A DNA stretch of 42,903 bases, taken from the NCBI GenBank assembly GCA_964370625.1, contig CAYJKB010000015.1:1-42903 (forward strand), given 5' to 3'. Within the stretch, counting starts at the first letter, position 1. Every line of letters begins with the position of its first letter. Both the position numbers and the translations under genes were made by a program. The notes under the pieces were generated by a model. That model ran no database searches. It was not told the DNA's origin and was given only the letters and a program-made list of their open reading frames with translations. This DNA comes from CAYJKB01 sp964370625 (GTDB taxonomy: Bacteria; Bacillota; Clostridia; Oscillospirales; Butyricicoccaceae). Positions 25,247 through 32,937 of the stretch are shown here, piece by piece.

Positions 25247-26374
25247 TTATTTTGCATGTCTTTCTGCTTGAGCAATAAAATCATCTTTAAGTGCTTGAAG
25301 TCGAATTGATTCGCTTTCACGATTTCTACGAGCTTCATCTTGAATGGCTTTAGTTTCGTTGATACCATCAACAATAGTTCTCCATGTTTGCTCTAGTGTT
25401 TCAATTTTAATTGAGCTACCAGACGCCATACGTGCTGTCATCTTAGTTTGTTCTACTGTGTTTTGAGCATTTTTAAGCAACATTTCATTAGTTCTTTCAT
25501 CAAGCGCATTCATAGCTTCTGCTTGAACTTTTTGACGTTTTAATAAAATTGCTTGTGCAAGTGCTTGTTTAAACACAGGTAGCGTAATGATAAATGCTGA
25601 ATTGATTTTACGAACTAAGTTAAGGTTTGAAAATTGCATTGCTTTAATCATAGGGATTGATTGCATTGCAACATTTTCAGCGATTTTAAGGTCATGAGTA
25701 CGTTGTTCTAATAACATACGTGCTTGTTCTAATGATTGGATATCAAATTGAATTTTATTATCATTAGTTTGCATATATTGCTCGTTTAGATTAGCTAAAT
25801 GTTTGTCAATTTCAAGCACACCTTGTTCACCTGCTAAAATATATTTTACAAGTAATTCATAATATTCAATATTTGATGTAAACATGTTATTTAGCTTGTC
25901 GTTTGATTGATTGATTTCATCTTCATAACGTTTTAGCTGAATGAAAATTTTATCAATTTCTCCACCCATTGTATTATATTTGCTTAAGATTTTTTCAATT
26001 TGGTCTTTCGCATTATTAAATAACTTTTGGAAAAATCCAGGTTTTTCATCTTTAAGCTCTTCAATATCAAATTTATCCATAATCTTGCCTAATGATACAA
26101 GTAATTGTCCACTATCATTAATTTGATCCATATTCATGCTATTTAATATTAAATCTGATGCTTTTGAAATTTCTGTTGCAGCTTCTGCACCAAAAGTAAC
26201 AATGCTATTTGGGTCATGCACAGAAATTGTGCTCACAATGTCATCAATTTCTTTAGAGTTTACAAGCGATGTGCTCATGCTCTCACGTTTTTTAATAATA
26301 TCAAAAGCCTCAACTTCAGTAACTTGTGGTTCTTCCTCTTGTGGTGTTGGTTTTTTGTCAAAATCTAATCCCAT
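25247..26374 (-). CDS. telA: TelA/KlaA-family toxic-anion resistance protein
   Basis: 375 residues, soluble and strongly helical, matching the TelA (Pfam TelA) family: an acidic N-terminus, IVTFGAEAATEISKASDLILNSM, a long coiled-coil-like middle, and NAQNTVEQTKMTARMASGSSIKIETLEQTWRTIVDGINET near the end. TelA proteins travel with TerD in stress and tellurite-tolerance loci and in the yceC-yceH operon of Bacillus; biochemical role unclear. AAGGGATT lies about 13 nt before the ATG, rather distant. It follows the YceG-like gene by 41 nt and shares its promoter at 28606-28634. Confidence 0.92.
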   Translation of the reverse strand: MGLDFDKKPTPQEEEPQVTEVEAFDIIKKRESMSTSLVNSKEIDDIVSTISVHDPNSIVTFGAEAATEISKASDLILNSMNMDQINDSGQLLVSLGKIMDKFDIEELKDEKPGFFQKLFNNAKDQIEKILSKYNTMGGEIDKIFIQLKRYEDEINQSNDKLNNMFTSNIEYYELLVKYILAGEQGVLEIDKHLANLNEQYMQTNDNKIQFDIQSLEQARMLLEQRTHDLKIAENVAMQSIPMIKAMQFSNLNLVRKINSAFIITLPVFKQALAQAILLKRQKVQAEAMNALDERTNEMLLKNAQNTVEQTKMTARMASGSSIKIETLEQTWRTIVDGINETKAIQDEARRNRESESIRLQALKDDFIAQAERHAK

Positions 26375-26415
26375 AATAATTTTACAATCCCTTCTAAATT
26401 AATTTATTAAAAATT

Positions 26416-28563
26416 TTATTTTCCGAATATTTTGCTCATTATCCCCTGTTTTAAGTTGATATTTCTCATTAAATTATGTGCATTAATGGAATATTCAAAT
26501 GGACCTATTACATGTTCTGCCACTATATTTGTTTTAAGATATTTTTCAATATTTTGATATCCTGTCGGTGTAAATAGCAAAATATCAAATCCTAATAAGT
26601 TTAAAAACATCATAATTACAATATTTTCAATAGATGGCATACTTTCATCAGTATCTAATATCAATATTTTCGGTGGCACTTTTGTAAAGTCAAAACCTTG
26701 AATAAGTTGCAAGATTTCACGACTTAACGATAATAGTGTTCCTAAAATAATTTTATTTAGCTTAGAACGTTCACAATCTATTATATCTGTATAAAGTAAT
26801 TCATCGATTTTTTGTAAAATAAAATGCTGAGTATCTATATGCACATGAGAATATTTATATTGGCTATCTTTCATAACTTCTTCAATTTGCAACCTATTAT
26901 TTTTAATAAATGTCGGTTCTTTGTGCATGAAATGCTTTGCATCTTCCTCTATTTTACCAAATTCATAAGAAGGAAATATTAACGCATTGTTAATTTTAAA
27001 CTTTCGTATAAATTGTACATATTTCTTTTTATCAGCATTTTCAATCCCACTAATTTTTGCAAAAATATTTGGCACACTTACAACATTTTCATTCGTTTCA
27101 AAGTGCGGTCTAAATGCACTTTCTACATTCCATAATATTGAAATTTCATCAAAAGTTGTCTTAAGTGTGATTGATTTAGCTGTTTTAAACTGCCTATCTC
27201 TATAAAATCCGGTATTATTATAAAGCAAGTCATGTAATTCATTTTCTGCTGAACTTGCCACCGTATTCGATGTCATTTTTGTGCGTGTTTTTGGATATTC
27301 AGTGATATTAAGTGAAAGTTCACCTATAATATTTAGCACATCGCTATAACAGTTTTCTGGCATAATTTCTTTGTTAGGGTTAATTAAAAGCACATCTACA
27401 CCCATGTGTTTTAACACTCTTAAAAAAAGAATATCTGCTGTTTTTTTGCCATTAAACAGTATAAACACAGGATGTTTTGATTTAAACATTTCTTTATGCC
27501 TATAAAGCCAACAAAGCATCGTAATTCCTAGATTTTTTTGTTTGTTCACAGGCTGATTTTCTATTACATCTAAAATCGCATTAGTGCCTAACGAATTAAG
27601 CTCAATTTTAGGCAAAAAATTCACTCGCAAAGTGTACATTTCATCTACATCTCGAAACATTTGTGTTTCTGACACTGTAGGATTTTGCATATTTCCTTCA
27701 ACGATTATAACTTTTCTGTTTTGTTCTGTAAGTTTTAGCTTAAAATCAAATAATTTAATTTCATAATCATCTGCAGGTGCACCTTCAACATATGCATATA
27801 CATTTTGTCCATCACGATAATTCGTGTCTAATATAGCTGTAAAAACATCTTTTCCATCAAAAAAGTCATTACTTTTGCAAAAAGCACTGCGATTAATTTG
27901 AAAAGATGGTCTTCTAGGTGTGTTAGCGACAGGTGTAGCTGTTGTGCTGGCTTGTTTTTCTTTATGTGCCATTTTATTTTTTGCACTATTTTCGAAATGA
28001 ATTAAAGGTTTACCAAAAGTATCACAAACTATAATATTTTTGCCGACATGTCCATTTTCGCAGAGAAAATCCACAATTACTATATTTGCGCCAAGCATAA
28101 ACAATAAATCTAAAAAATATTTTTCATATTTAGCTGGAAATCCTTCAAACAAGATATTAGGATTTTCTTGCCTTAATACATTCAAAAATTTATTTTTAAT
28201 CCAACACATCATTTTTATATATGCATTTTTGCGAATACTTTGATTTGCAGAAAATTCTTCTGTTGAAAGCACTTGTAAAACTGCACTAGCTACCTTTTCT
28301 TTGATATCAAGGTAGCCTAAATATGAAGTTATTTCTTCTTTTGTAAATGTTGGATTTTGGTTTACATGTTTTAAAAAATCTTGCACTTCATCACTTGTTG
28401 GATTTTGCAATGAATCTTTAATATACAATCCATTTGTCATAGTATTTATATAAAAATTTGTTAGAAAATCCATAGTACGTTTTTCATACCCATAAATTGT
28501 AACAAAATATGGTTTTGGCTGGGTGTTTTGCAAGAGTTTATCTAATAGTTCTATGTTTTGCAT
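26416..28563 (-). CDS. yceG: YceG-like component of Ter stress cassette
   Basis: 715 residues, longer than typical single-domain proteins. It resembles Bacillus YceG (Pfam YceG_bac, a putative component of a biosynthetic module). The chain appears to hold three related segments with a hydrophobic strand, FL..L...G.DVL and a Pro, near residues 145-180, 365-405 and 635-675 (PNILFEGF, PVFILFNG, PKILILDT). No membrane helix or catalytic motif is recognised. GGAGAT precedes the ATG. It heads the yceG-telA unit with its own TTGAAA-17-TACAAT promoter. Family assignment is good; function unknown. Confidence 0.82.
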   Translation of the reverse strand: MQNIELLDKLLQNTQPKPYFVTIYGYEKRTMDFLTNFYINTMTNGLYIKDSLQNPTSDEVQDFLKHVNQNPTFTKEEITSYLGYLDIKEKVASAVLQVLSTEEFSANQSIRKNAYIKMMCWIKNKFLNVLRQENPNILFEGFPAKYEKYFLDLLFMLGANIVIVDFLCENGHVGKNIIVCDTFGKPLIHFENSAKNKMAHKEKQASTTATPVANTPRRPSFQINRSAFCKSNDFFDGKDVFTAILDTNYRDGQNVYAYVEGAPADDYEIKLFDFKLKLTEQNRKVIIVEGNMQNPTVSETQMFRDVDEMYTLRVNFLPKIELNSLGTNAILDVIENQPVNKQKNLGITMLCWLYRHKEMFKSKHPVFILFNGKKTADILFLRVLKHMGVDVLLINPNKEIMPENCYSDVLNIIGELSLNITEYPKTRTKMTSNTVASSAENELHDLLYNNTGFYRDRQFKTAKSITLKTTFDEISILWNVESAFRPHFETNENVVSVPNIFAKISGIENADKKKYVQFIRKFKINNALIFPSYEFGKIEEDAKHFMHKEPTFIKNNRLQIEEVMKDSQYKYSHVHIDTQHFILQKIDELLYTDIIDCERSKLNKIILGTLLSLSREILQLIQGFDFTKVPPKILILDTDESMPSIENIVIMMFLNLLGFDILLFTPTGYQNIEKYLKTNIVAEHVIGPFEYSINAHNLMRNINLKQGIMSKIFGK

Positions 28564-28605
28564 AAATTATCTCCTATGCAACTGATATTATTTAAAGTCT
28601 ATTAT

Positions 28606-28634
28606 ATTGTACTACAAATCCATAATTTTTTCAA
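28606..28634 (-). promoter_or_regulatory. Promoter of yceG-telA unit
   Basis: TTGAAA (28629-28634) and TACAAT (28606-28611) on the minus strand are 17 bp apart, about 40 nt before the yceG ATG. It shows that yceG-telA can be expressed separately from the terD genes. Confidence 0.7.
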
Positions 28635-28657
28635 CCAAAATTCCAGCAGATATGCTA

Positions 28658-28740
28658 AATTTAACAAAAAGAAAATGTAGGGCAAATTTCAAATATTGCT
28701 CTAAAACTCCAAGCAAATAATCGAACTTTCCCCTACATTT
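28658..28740 (-). terminator. Terminator of the terD cluster
   Basis: CCCTACATTT (28731-28740) pairs with AAATGTAGGG (28673-28682), with further imperfect pairing inside. On the minus strand TTTTCTTTTTG follows. It lies between the last terD gene and the yceG promoter. Confidence 0.65.
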
Positions 28741-28752
28741 ATTATTTAAGGA

Positions 28753-29364
28753 TTAACCTTTTGAGTAACGATTAGCCATTTGTCCTAAATCAGTTTCGTT
28801 TGTACCCTCACCGATAGCATTGAATTTCCATTCACCACCATGACGATAAACTTCAGCGAATACTAAAGCAGTTTTTCCAGCGTAATCATTAGATAGGCTA
28901 TATCTACAGATTTCTTGGTTATTAGCTGCATTTACAACACGAATAAATGCATTTTGAATCATTCCGAAATGTTGATTTCTTTGCTGACAACCATAAATGT
29001 TTACAACAAATACAAGTTTATCATATTCAGCAGGCACTTGACCTAATTCAATGATTACTTGTTCATCATCACCATCACCATCGCCAGTTAAGTTGTCACC
29101 AGTGTGACGAACGCTACCAGTTGGATGTTGAAGATTTCCAAAATAAATTAAATCTTCTTTATAAGTTAATTTTCCTTCACGAAGCATGATAACAGATGCA
29201 TCGCAATCGACATCTGGAGTTTTTGGTGCGAATAATCCGCCTAGAAGTCCTTTTTTCTCAGGAGTTACAGCATCCCAACCTAAACCGATTACGACACGAG
29301 ACAACCCTGCTCCGCCTTCTTTAGAAAGGCTGATTTTTTGTCCTTTTTGTAAGCTAATAGCCAT
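28753..29364 (-). CDS. terD: TerD-family stress protein, divergent copy
   Basis: 203 residues, third and most divergent of three tandem TerD proteins. It keeps MAISLQKGQKISLSK, GLGWD, YFGNLQHPTGSVRHTGDNLTGDGDGDDEQ with its Ca2+-binding Asp cluster, and NAFIRVVN. It has a distinctive insertion, PEKKGLLGGLFAPKTPDVDCDAS, between the first strands. TerD proteins are Ca2+-binding beta-sandwich proteins induced by oxidative, metal and tellurite stress; they probably act at the membrane in complexes with other Ter proteins. It follows the second copy by 53 nt and ends before a terminator hairpin, so the three copies form one unit. Confidence 0.95.
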   Translation of the reverse strand: MAISLQKGQKISLSKEGGAGLSRVVIGLGWDAVTPEKKGLLGGLFAPKTPDVDCDASVIMLREGKLTYKEDLIYFGNLQHPTGSVRHTGDNLTGDGDGDDEQVIIELGQVPAEYDKLVFVVNIYGCQQRNQHFGMIQNAFIRVVNAANNQEICRYSLSNDYAGKTALVFAEVYRHGGEWKFNAIGEGTNETDLGQMANRYSKG

Positions 29365-29417
29365 TTTTATATACCATCCTTATTATCTATATTATTTATG
29401 TTAACGTTTAGAATTTA

Positions 29418-29999
29418 TTATTCTACGTCAATACCAAAGTTTGAACAAAGTGCTGCAAGCCCACCAGAGAAACCTGCTCCAACTGCACTGAATTTCCATT
29501 CGTTATTATATTTGTATATTTCACCAACTACAACAGCAGTTTCAATAGAGAAATCTTCGCCTAAGTCATAACGAATTAATTCTTCGCCTGTTTCATTATC
29601 AACTATACGAATAAATGCATTTGTAACTTGACCGAAGTTTTGTGTGCGTTGTTCAGCTTCATAAATCGTAACAGTTATTGCAATTTTTACAATATTTTCA
29701 GGAACTTGAGATAAAATGATGTCAACTTGTTCATCATCGCCTTCGCCCTCACCTGTACGATTATCTCCAAGATGTGTAACACTTCCTGATGGATGAGCTA
29801 GATTGCCATAAAATACAAAGTCCGTATCTTTTGTAACTTTTCCATTATCAGCAACTAAAAAAGCTGATGCATCAAGGTCAAAAGATGATCCCCCTGTATA
29901 TTTATTTGTATCCCAACCAAGACCAACTAATATTTTATTTAGTATTCCGCCTTCTTTTTTAAGACTTACTTTTTGTCCTTTTTGTAAACTAATTGGCAT
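29418..29999 (-). CDS. terD: TerD-family stress protein
   Basis: 193 residues from the ATG at 29997-29999, which follows GAGGGGG; five extra codons upstream overlap that site and are excluded. The sequence MPISLQKGQKVSLKK, GLGWDTNKY, FDLDASAFL, FYGNLAHPSGSVTHLGDNRTGEGEGDDEQ and NAFIRIVD is typical TerD with the acidic Ca2+-binding loops intact. It is very similar to the first copy, including the C-terminus AVGAGFSGGLAALC, showing a recent duplication. Cotranscribed with both neighbours. Confidence 0.96.
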   Translation of the reverse strand: MPISLQKGQKVSLKKEGGILNKILVGLGWDTNKYTGGSSFDLDASAFLVADNGKVTKDTDFVFYGNLAHPSGSVTHLGDNRTGEGEGDDEQVDIILSQVPENIVKIAITVTIYEAEQRTQNFGQVTNAFIRIVDNETGEELIRYDLGEDFSIETAVVVGEIYKYNNEWKFSAVGAGFSGGLAALCSNFGIDVE

Positions 30000-30052
30000 G
30001 TTTTTCCCCCTCATTTCTTTTATCTTTTTAATGATTTAAGTGTTTTCACGTC

Positions 30053-30077
30053 TATGGGACGATATACTCGCCCCATA
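30053..30077 (-). other. Intercistronic hairpin between first and second terD
   Basis: TATGGGACGA (30053-30062) pairs with TCGCCCCATA (30068-30077), one G-U pair, 5-nt loop. No T-run follows on the minus strand, so it is more likely an attenuator or RNA-stability element than a full terminator. Confidence 0.5.
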
Positions 30078-30094
30078 AATATGTTCAGTTATAA

Positions 30095-30673
30095 TTAACC
30101 TACGTTAATTCCAAAGTTGCCACAAAGAGCAGCAAGTCCACCTGAGAACCCAGCGCCAACTGCGTTGAATTTCCATTCAGTTCCATTTTTATATATTTCA
30201 GCTACAACAACAGCAGTTTCAATAGAGAAATCTTCGCCTAAGTCATAACGAATTAATTCTTCGCCAGATGCTTCATTTAAAATTCTAATAAATGCGTTTG
30301 ACACTTGTCCGAAGTTTTGTTTACGTTCTTCGGCTTCGTGAATAGTTACAGTAAATGCAACTTTTGCAGCATCACCAAGTTTTGATAAATCCACTTGTAA
30401 TTGCTCATCATCACCATCGCCTTCACCAGTTAGGTTATCGCCTAAGTGAGTAACTCCGCCACTTTTATGTTTAAGATTGCCATAAAACACAAAATCTTCT
30501 TGAGATGAAACTTTTCCAGATTCATCAAGTACAAACGCACAGGAATCAAGGTCAAAATCTGCTCCACCATCATATTTGTTTGTGTCCCAGCCTAAACCAA
30601 CAACAATTTTTGTAAGCCCAGGATTTGATTTTGTAAGATCTACTTTTTGTCCTTTTTGTAAACTAATCGGCAT
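30095..30673 (-). CDS. terD: TerD-family stress protein, first gene of Ter cassette
   Basis: 192 residues, a standard-length TerD: MPISLQKGQKVDLTKS, VVGLGWDTNKYDGGADFDLDSCAFVL, FYGNLKHKSGGVTHLGDNLTGEGDGDDEQ, NAFIRILNEASGEELIRYDLGEDFSIETAVVVAEIY and a C-terminus GGLAALCGNFGINV. Asp-rich loops for Ca2+ binding are present. AGGAGGGCATC precedes the ATG. It is first in the cassette under the TTGAAA-17-TATAAT promoter at 30737-30765. It belongs to the CABP1/yceCDE type of general-stress proteins. Confidence 0.96.
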   Translation of the reverse strand: MPISLQKGQKVDLTKSNPGLTKIVVGLGWDTNKYDGGADFDLDSCAFVLDESGKVSSQEDFVFYGNLKHKSGGVTHLGDNLTGEGDGDDEQLQVDLSKLGDAAKVAFTVTIHEAEERKQNFGQVSNAFIRILNEASGEELIRYDLGEDFSIETAVVVAEIYKNGTEWKFNAVGAGFSGGLAALCGNFGINVG

Positions 30674-30736
30674 AATGATGCCCTCCTTAAAAATTTATAT
30701 ATTTGGAATACTATTTATTTTTTATCCATGTGTACC

Positions 30737-30765
30737 ATTATATAACAAATTTATGAATTTTTCAA
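30737..30765 (-). promoter_or_regulatory. Promoter of terD cluster
   Basis: TTGAAA (30760-30765) and TATAAT (30737-30742) on the minus strand, spacing 17 bp, with a leader of about 57 nt before the first terD. No sigma-B-type sequence was seen. Confidence 0.75.
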
Positions 30766-30846
30766 TTAATAATATTTAAATTTATTAGCATATTATATTA
30801 AAATTTTGTTAATATTATATCAGTAATCTGTATATTCGCCAGCTAT

Positions 30847-30873
30847 TATATTTAAGCAAGATTGCTTAAATAT
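30847..30873. repeat. AT-rich palindrome upstream of terD promoter
   Basis: TATATTTAAGCAA and TGCTTAAATATA flank GAT as a near-perfect inverted repeat. It lies about 80 bp before the terD -35 element. It could be a binding site or a second hairpin after the response-regulator terminator. Confidence 0.4.
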
Positions 30874-30879
30874 AATAAA

Positions 30880-30906
30880 AAAAGGGTGCAACATTTCGTC
30901 ACACCC
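30880..30906 (-). terminator. Terminator of response regulator gene
   Basis: On the minus strand GGGTGTGAC and GTTGCACCC pair around GAAAT with two G-U pairs and are followed by a T-run of about seven bases. It lies just past the response regulator stop. Confidence 0.75.
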
Positions 30907-30916
30907 ATTAAATCTA

Positions 30917-31591
30917 TTAAAAGCTTTCAAATTTATAGCCTACGCCCCAAACGGTTTTCAGTTCCCATTTTTCGCTAGCACCTTCAAGTTTTTCACGCAG
31001 ACGCTTTACATGCACATCAACTGTACGTGTATCTCCAAAATAATCAAATCCCCATACATCATCAAGCAGTTGCGCTCTTGTAAACACTCTGTTAGGACTT
31101 TGTGCCAAGAAATATAATAGCTCAATTTCTTTTGGTGGTGCATCTACACGTTTACCGCTTATAATAAGCTCATAAGCTTGTTTATCAATAATCAGATTAT
31201 CAAATGATAGTTTTCCGCTTTCATCTGGAGACAATCTTCTAAACACCGCTTTAATACGTGCTAATACTTCTTGCATTTCAAGTGGTTTTACGATATAATC
31301 ATCTGCGCCCATTTCAAGCCCTGATACCCTGTCAAATGTTTCGCCTTTTGCTGTTAGCATAATAATAGGAACTCGGCTTTCTTTGCGAATTTCTCTGCAA
31401 ACTTGCCAACCATCCATAACAGGCATCATAACATCAAGAAGTACCATATCTGGATTTTCTTTTTTAAAGGAAGCAAACCCCGCTCCCCCATTATCAGCTT
31501 CTATAACTGTAAATTCTTCACGTTCTAAATATAATCTTAATAGCTCACGTATATTTTTATCATCTTCAACAACAAGAATTTTTTTACTCAT
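30917..31591 (-). CDS. OmpR/PhoB-family response regulator, orphan
   Basis: 224 residues. The receiver domain (1-115) has the acidic pair Glu9-Asp10-Asp11 region, phospho-acceptor Asp53 (LLDVMMPVMDG), MLTAKGE and Lys in VKPLEM. The winged-helix DNA-binding domain (about 130-222) has APPKEIELLYFLAQSPNRVFTRAQLLDDVWGFDYFGDTRTVDVHVKRLREKLE and TVWGVGYKF. No histidine kinase gene is adjacent, which is unusual for this family. It ends at a terminator and the terD promoter follows in the same direction, so it may regulate the Ter cassette; that is inference from position. Similar in form to WalR/ResD-type regulators. Confidence 0.92.
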   Translation of the reverse strand: MSKKILVVEDDKNIRELLRLYLEREEFTVIEADNGGAGFASFKKENPDMVLLDVMMPVMDGWQVCREIRKESRVPIIMLTAKGETFDRVSGLEMGADDYIVKPLEMQEVLARIKAVFRRLSPDESGKLSFDNLIIDKQAYELIISGKRVDAPPKEIELLYFLAQSPNRVFTRAQLLDDVWGFDYFGDTRTVDVHVKRLREKLEGASEKWELKTVWGVGYKFESF

Positions 31592-31768
31592 TTTTCATCG
31601 TCCATTCTGTTAAATTATTTGTAACATGTTTTAATCTGATTAATCTTACTTAGATTATATACATAATATGACAAGAAGATATTAATAATTTGTAAAGCTT
31701 ATATTACATTTTTAGCAAATTTTACTTGTATAATGCATAAAAACTTTAATTTCTGTCAATACTTATAT

Positions 31769-32668
31769 TTAAAAATTATAAACCCCTGCACGAATTAACT
31801 CTTTAATAGAATTAACAACACCTTCTTTATCTTCTTTATATGTAACGCCAAACCATTTCGCCGATGTTCTAAGCACTTTTACATTAGCTTTATTTGTTTT
31901 GATTAAATTATCAACAGCTGAAGGTAAATAATACTCACCTTTTAATGGATTTTCATTAAGTTTTTCTTGAAAAAATCTATTAAGCCCTGTTTCAAGTTCA
32001 TTTATAAAGTTTTCCGTAAATCCCCACATATTCATTGATACAGGTGTATCTTTATCAAGGTTTGTATAAGTTTTTCCATCATCTTCTGTGAATGCTATTC
32101 CATCTTCCACATATTCAATTCGTGTACGCTCTACAATATCTTTTAAATTTCCATTTTCACTTGTGCAAACTCCACGAGATACTGAACCATTTTCTGTAAG
32201 TGTGTTTTCTACATCATAAGCAACCATTGCAAAATCATTATCACCACTTACATTTTTAAGATGATTGCCAATTTGCATAAAGCTATCTCTGCCATAAAAA
32301 TCATCTGCATTGATAACTGCAAAAGGTGCATCTATAAATTTGCCAGCACACCAAACAGCATGGGCTGTGCCTAATGGTTTTTCTCTACCCGAAGGACACA
32401 CAAGCCCTTTTGGCAAATTATCTGTTGTTTGAAACGCATATTCTGTTTGCATATATTTTCTTGTTCTTTCCCCTACTGTGCTATCGAAAATTTCTAGCAT
32501 TTCTGGTTTTATGACAAATACTACTTTTGTAAATCCTGCACAATGGGCATCATAAATAGAATAGTCCATAATGATTGAGCCATTTTCTGATACAGGGTCT
32601 ATTTGTTTAAGCCCACCATAGCGTGAACCCATTCCTGCTGCCATTACTACTAATATAGGTGATTTCAC
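31769..32668 (-). CDS. NDP-sugar pyrophosphorylase-type nucleotidyltransferase
   Basis: 299 residues. The N-terminal signature VVMAAGMGSRYGGLKQIDPV is the nucleotide-binding loop of sugar-1-phosphate nucleotidyltransferases, with PLGTAHAVWCAG and the metal-binding Asp in VINADDFYG following. The C-terminus has ALIKE-like segments such as VSMNMWGFT and KGEYYLPSAVDNL. Family members join NTP and a sugar-1-phosphate to give an activated sugar for envelope polymers. The exact sugar is not readable; it differs from GalU in the signature loop. Monocistronic, divergent from pyruvate kinase, with 269 nt between. Confidence 0.85.
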   Translation of the reverse strand: MKSPILVVMAAGMGSRYGGLKQIDPVSENGSIIMDYSIYDAHCAGFTKVVFVIKPEMLEIFDSTVGERTRKYMQTEYAFQTTDNLPKGLVCPSGREKPLGTAHAVWCAGKFIDAPFAVINADDFYGRDSFMQIGNHLKNVSGDNDFAMVAYDVENTLTENGSVSRGVCTSENGNLKDIVERTRIEYVEDGIAFTEDDGKTYTNLDKDTPVSMNMWGFTENFINELETGLNRFFQEKLNENPLKGEYYLPSAVDNLIKTNKANVKVLRTSAKWFGVTYKEDKEGVVNSIKELIRAGVYNF

Positions 32669-32791
32669 TGATAAATCCTCCTTGTTTCTTATCTATAATT
32701 TTCTATTTTTCCTTTTTAATACATTATACTATTTTACAAAAATTTAATCAATCTTTTTGTTGAATTTAAAAATGTGGCATATGTTAATGAG

Positions 32792-32838
32792 AAGTTGACC
32801 AAAAAATGATAAGATTATCCACACATTACTGTCAACTT
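32792..32838. promoter_or_regulatory. Inverted repeat containing a DnaA-box sequence
   Basis: AAGTTGAC (32792-32799) and GTCAACTT (32831-32838) form an 8-bp inverted repeat around TTATCCACA (32815-32823), an exact DnaA-box consensus. It lies in the divergent region upstream of the pyruvate kinase promoter. A regulatory role is possible; one 9-mer can occur by chance. Confidence 0.4.
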
Positions 32839-32869
32839 GTAGAAATATATGAAAAAATAAAAATTTAGA

Positions 32870-32898
32870 TTGAAAAATGCAACTTAAAGTGTTAAAAT
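32870..32898 (+). promoter_or_regulatory. Promoter of pyruvate kinase
   Basis: TTGAAA (32870-32875) and TAAAAT (32893-32898) with 17 bp spacing, about 35 nt before the pyk ATG. Confidence 0.75.
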
Positions 32899-32937
32899 TG
32901 TAACGAATAAAAATAATTTGCGAATGAGGTATTATAA

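Noticed and set aside
18854..30673. Proven tellurite resistance operon
   Set aside because: The gene families fit Ter stress loci, but TerC and TerB were not found and chromosomal sets of this type often act in general stress, so the phenotype is not asserted.
32815..32823. Replication origin at the DnaA box
   Set aside because: Only one exact box, with no box cluster, dnaA or dnaN gene, or unwinding region nearby.
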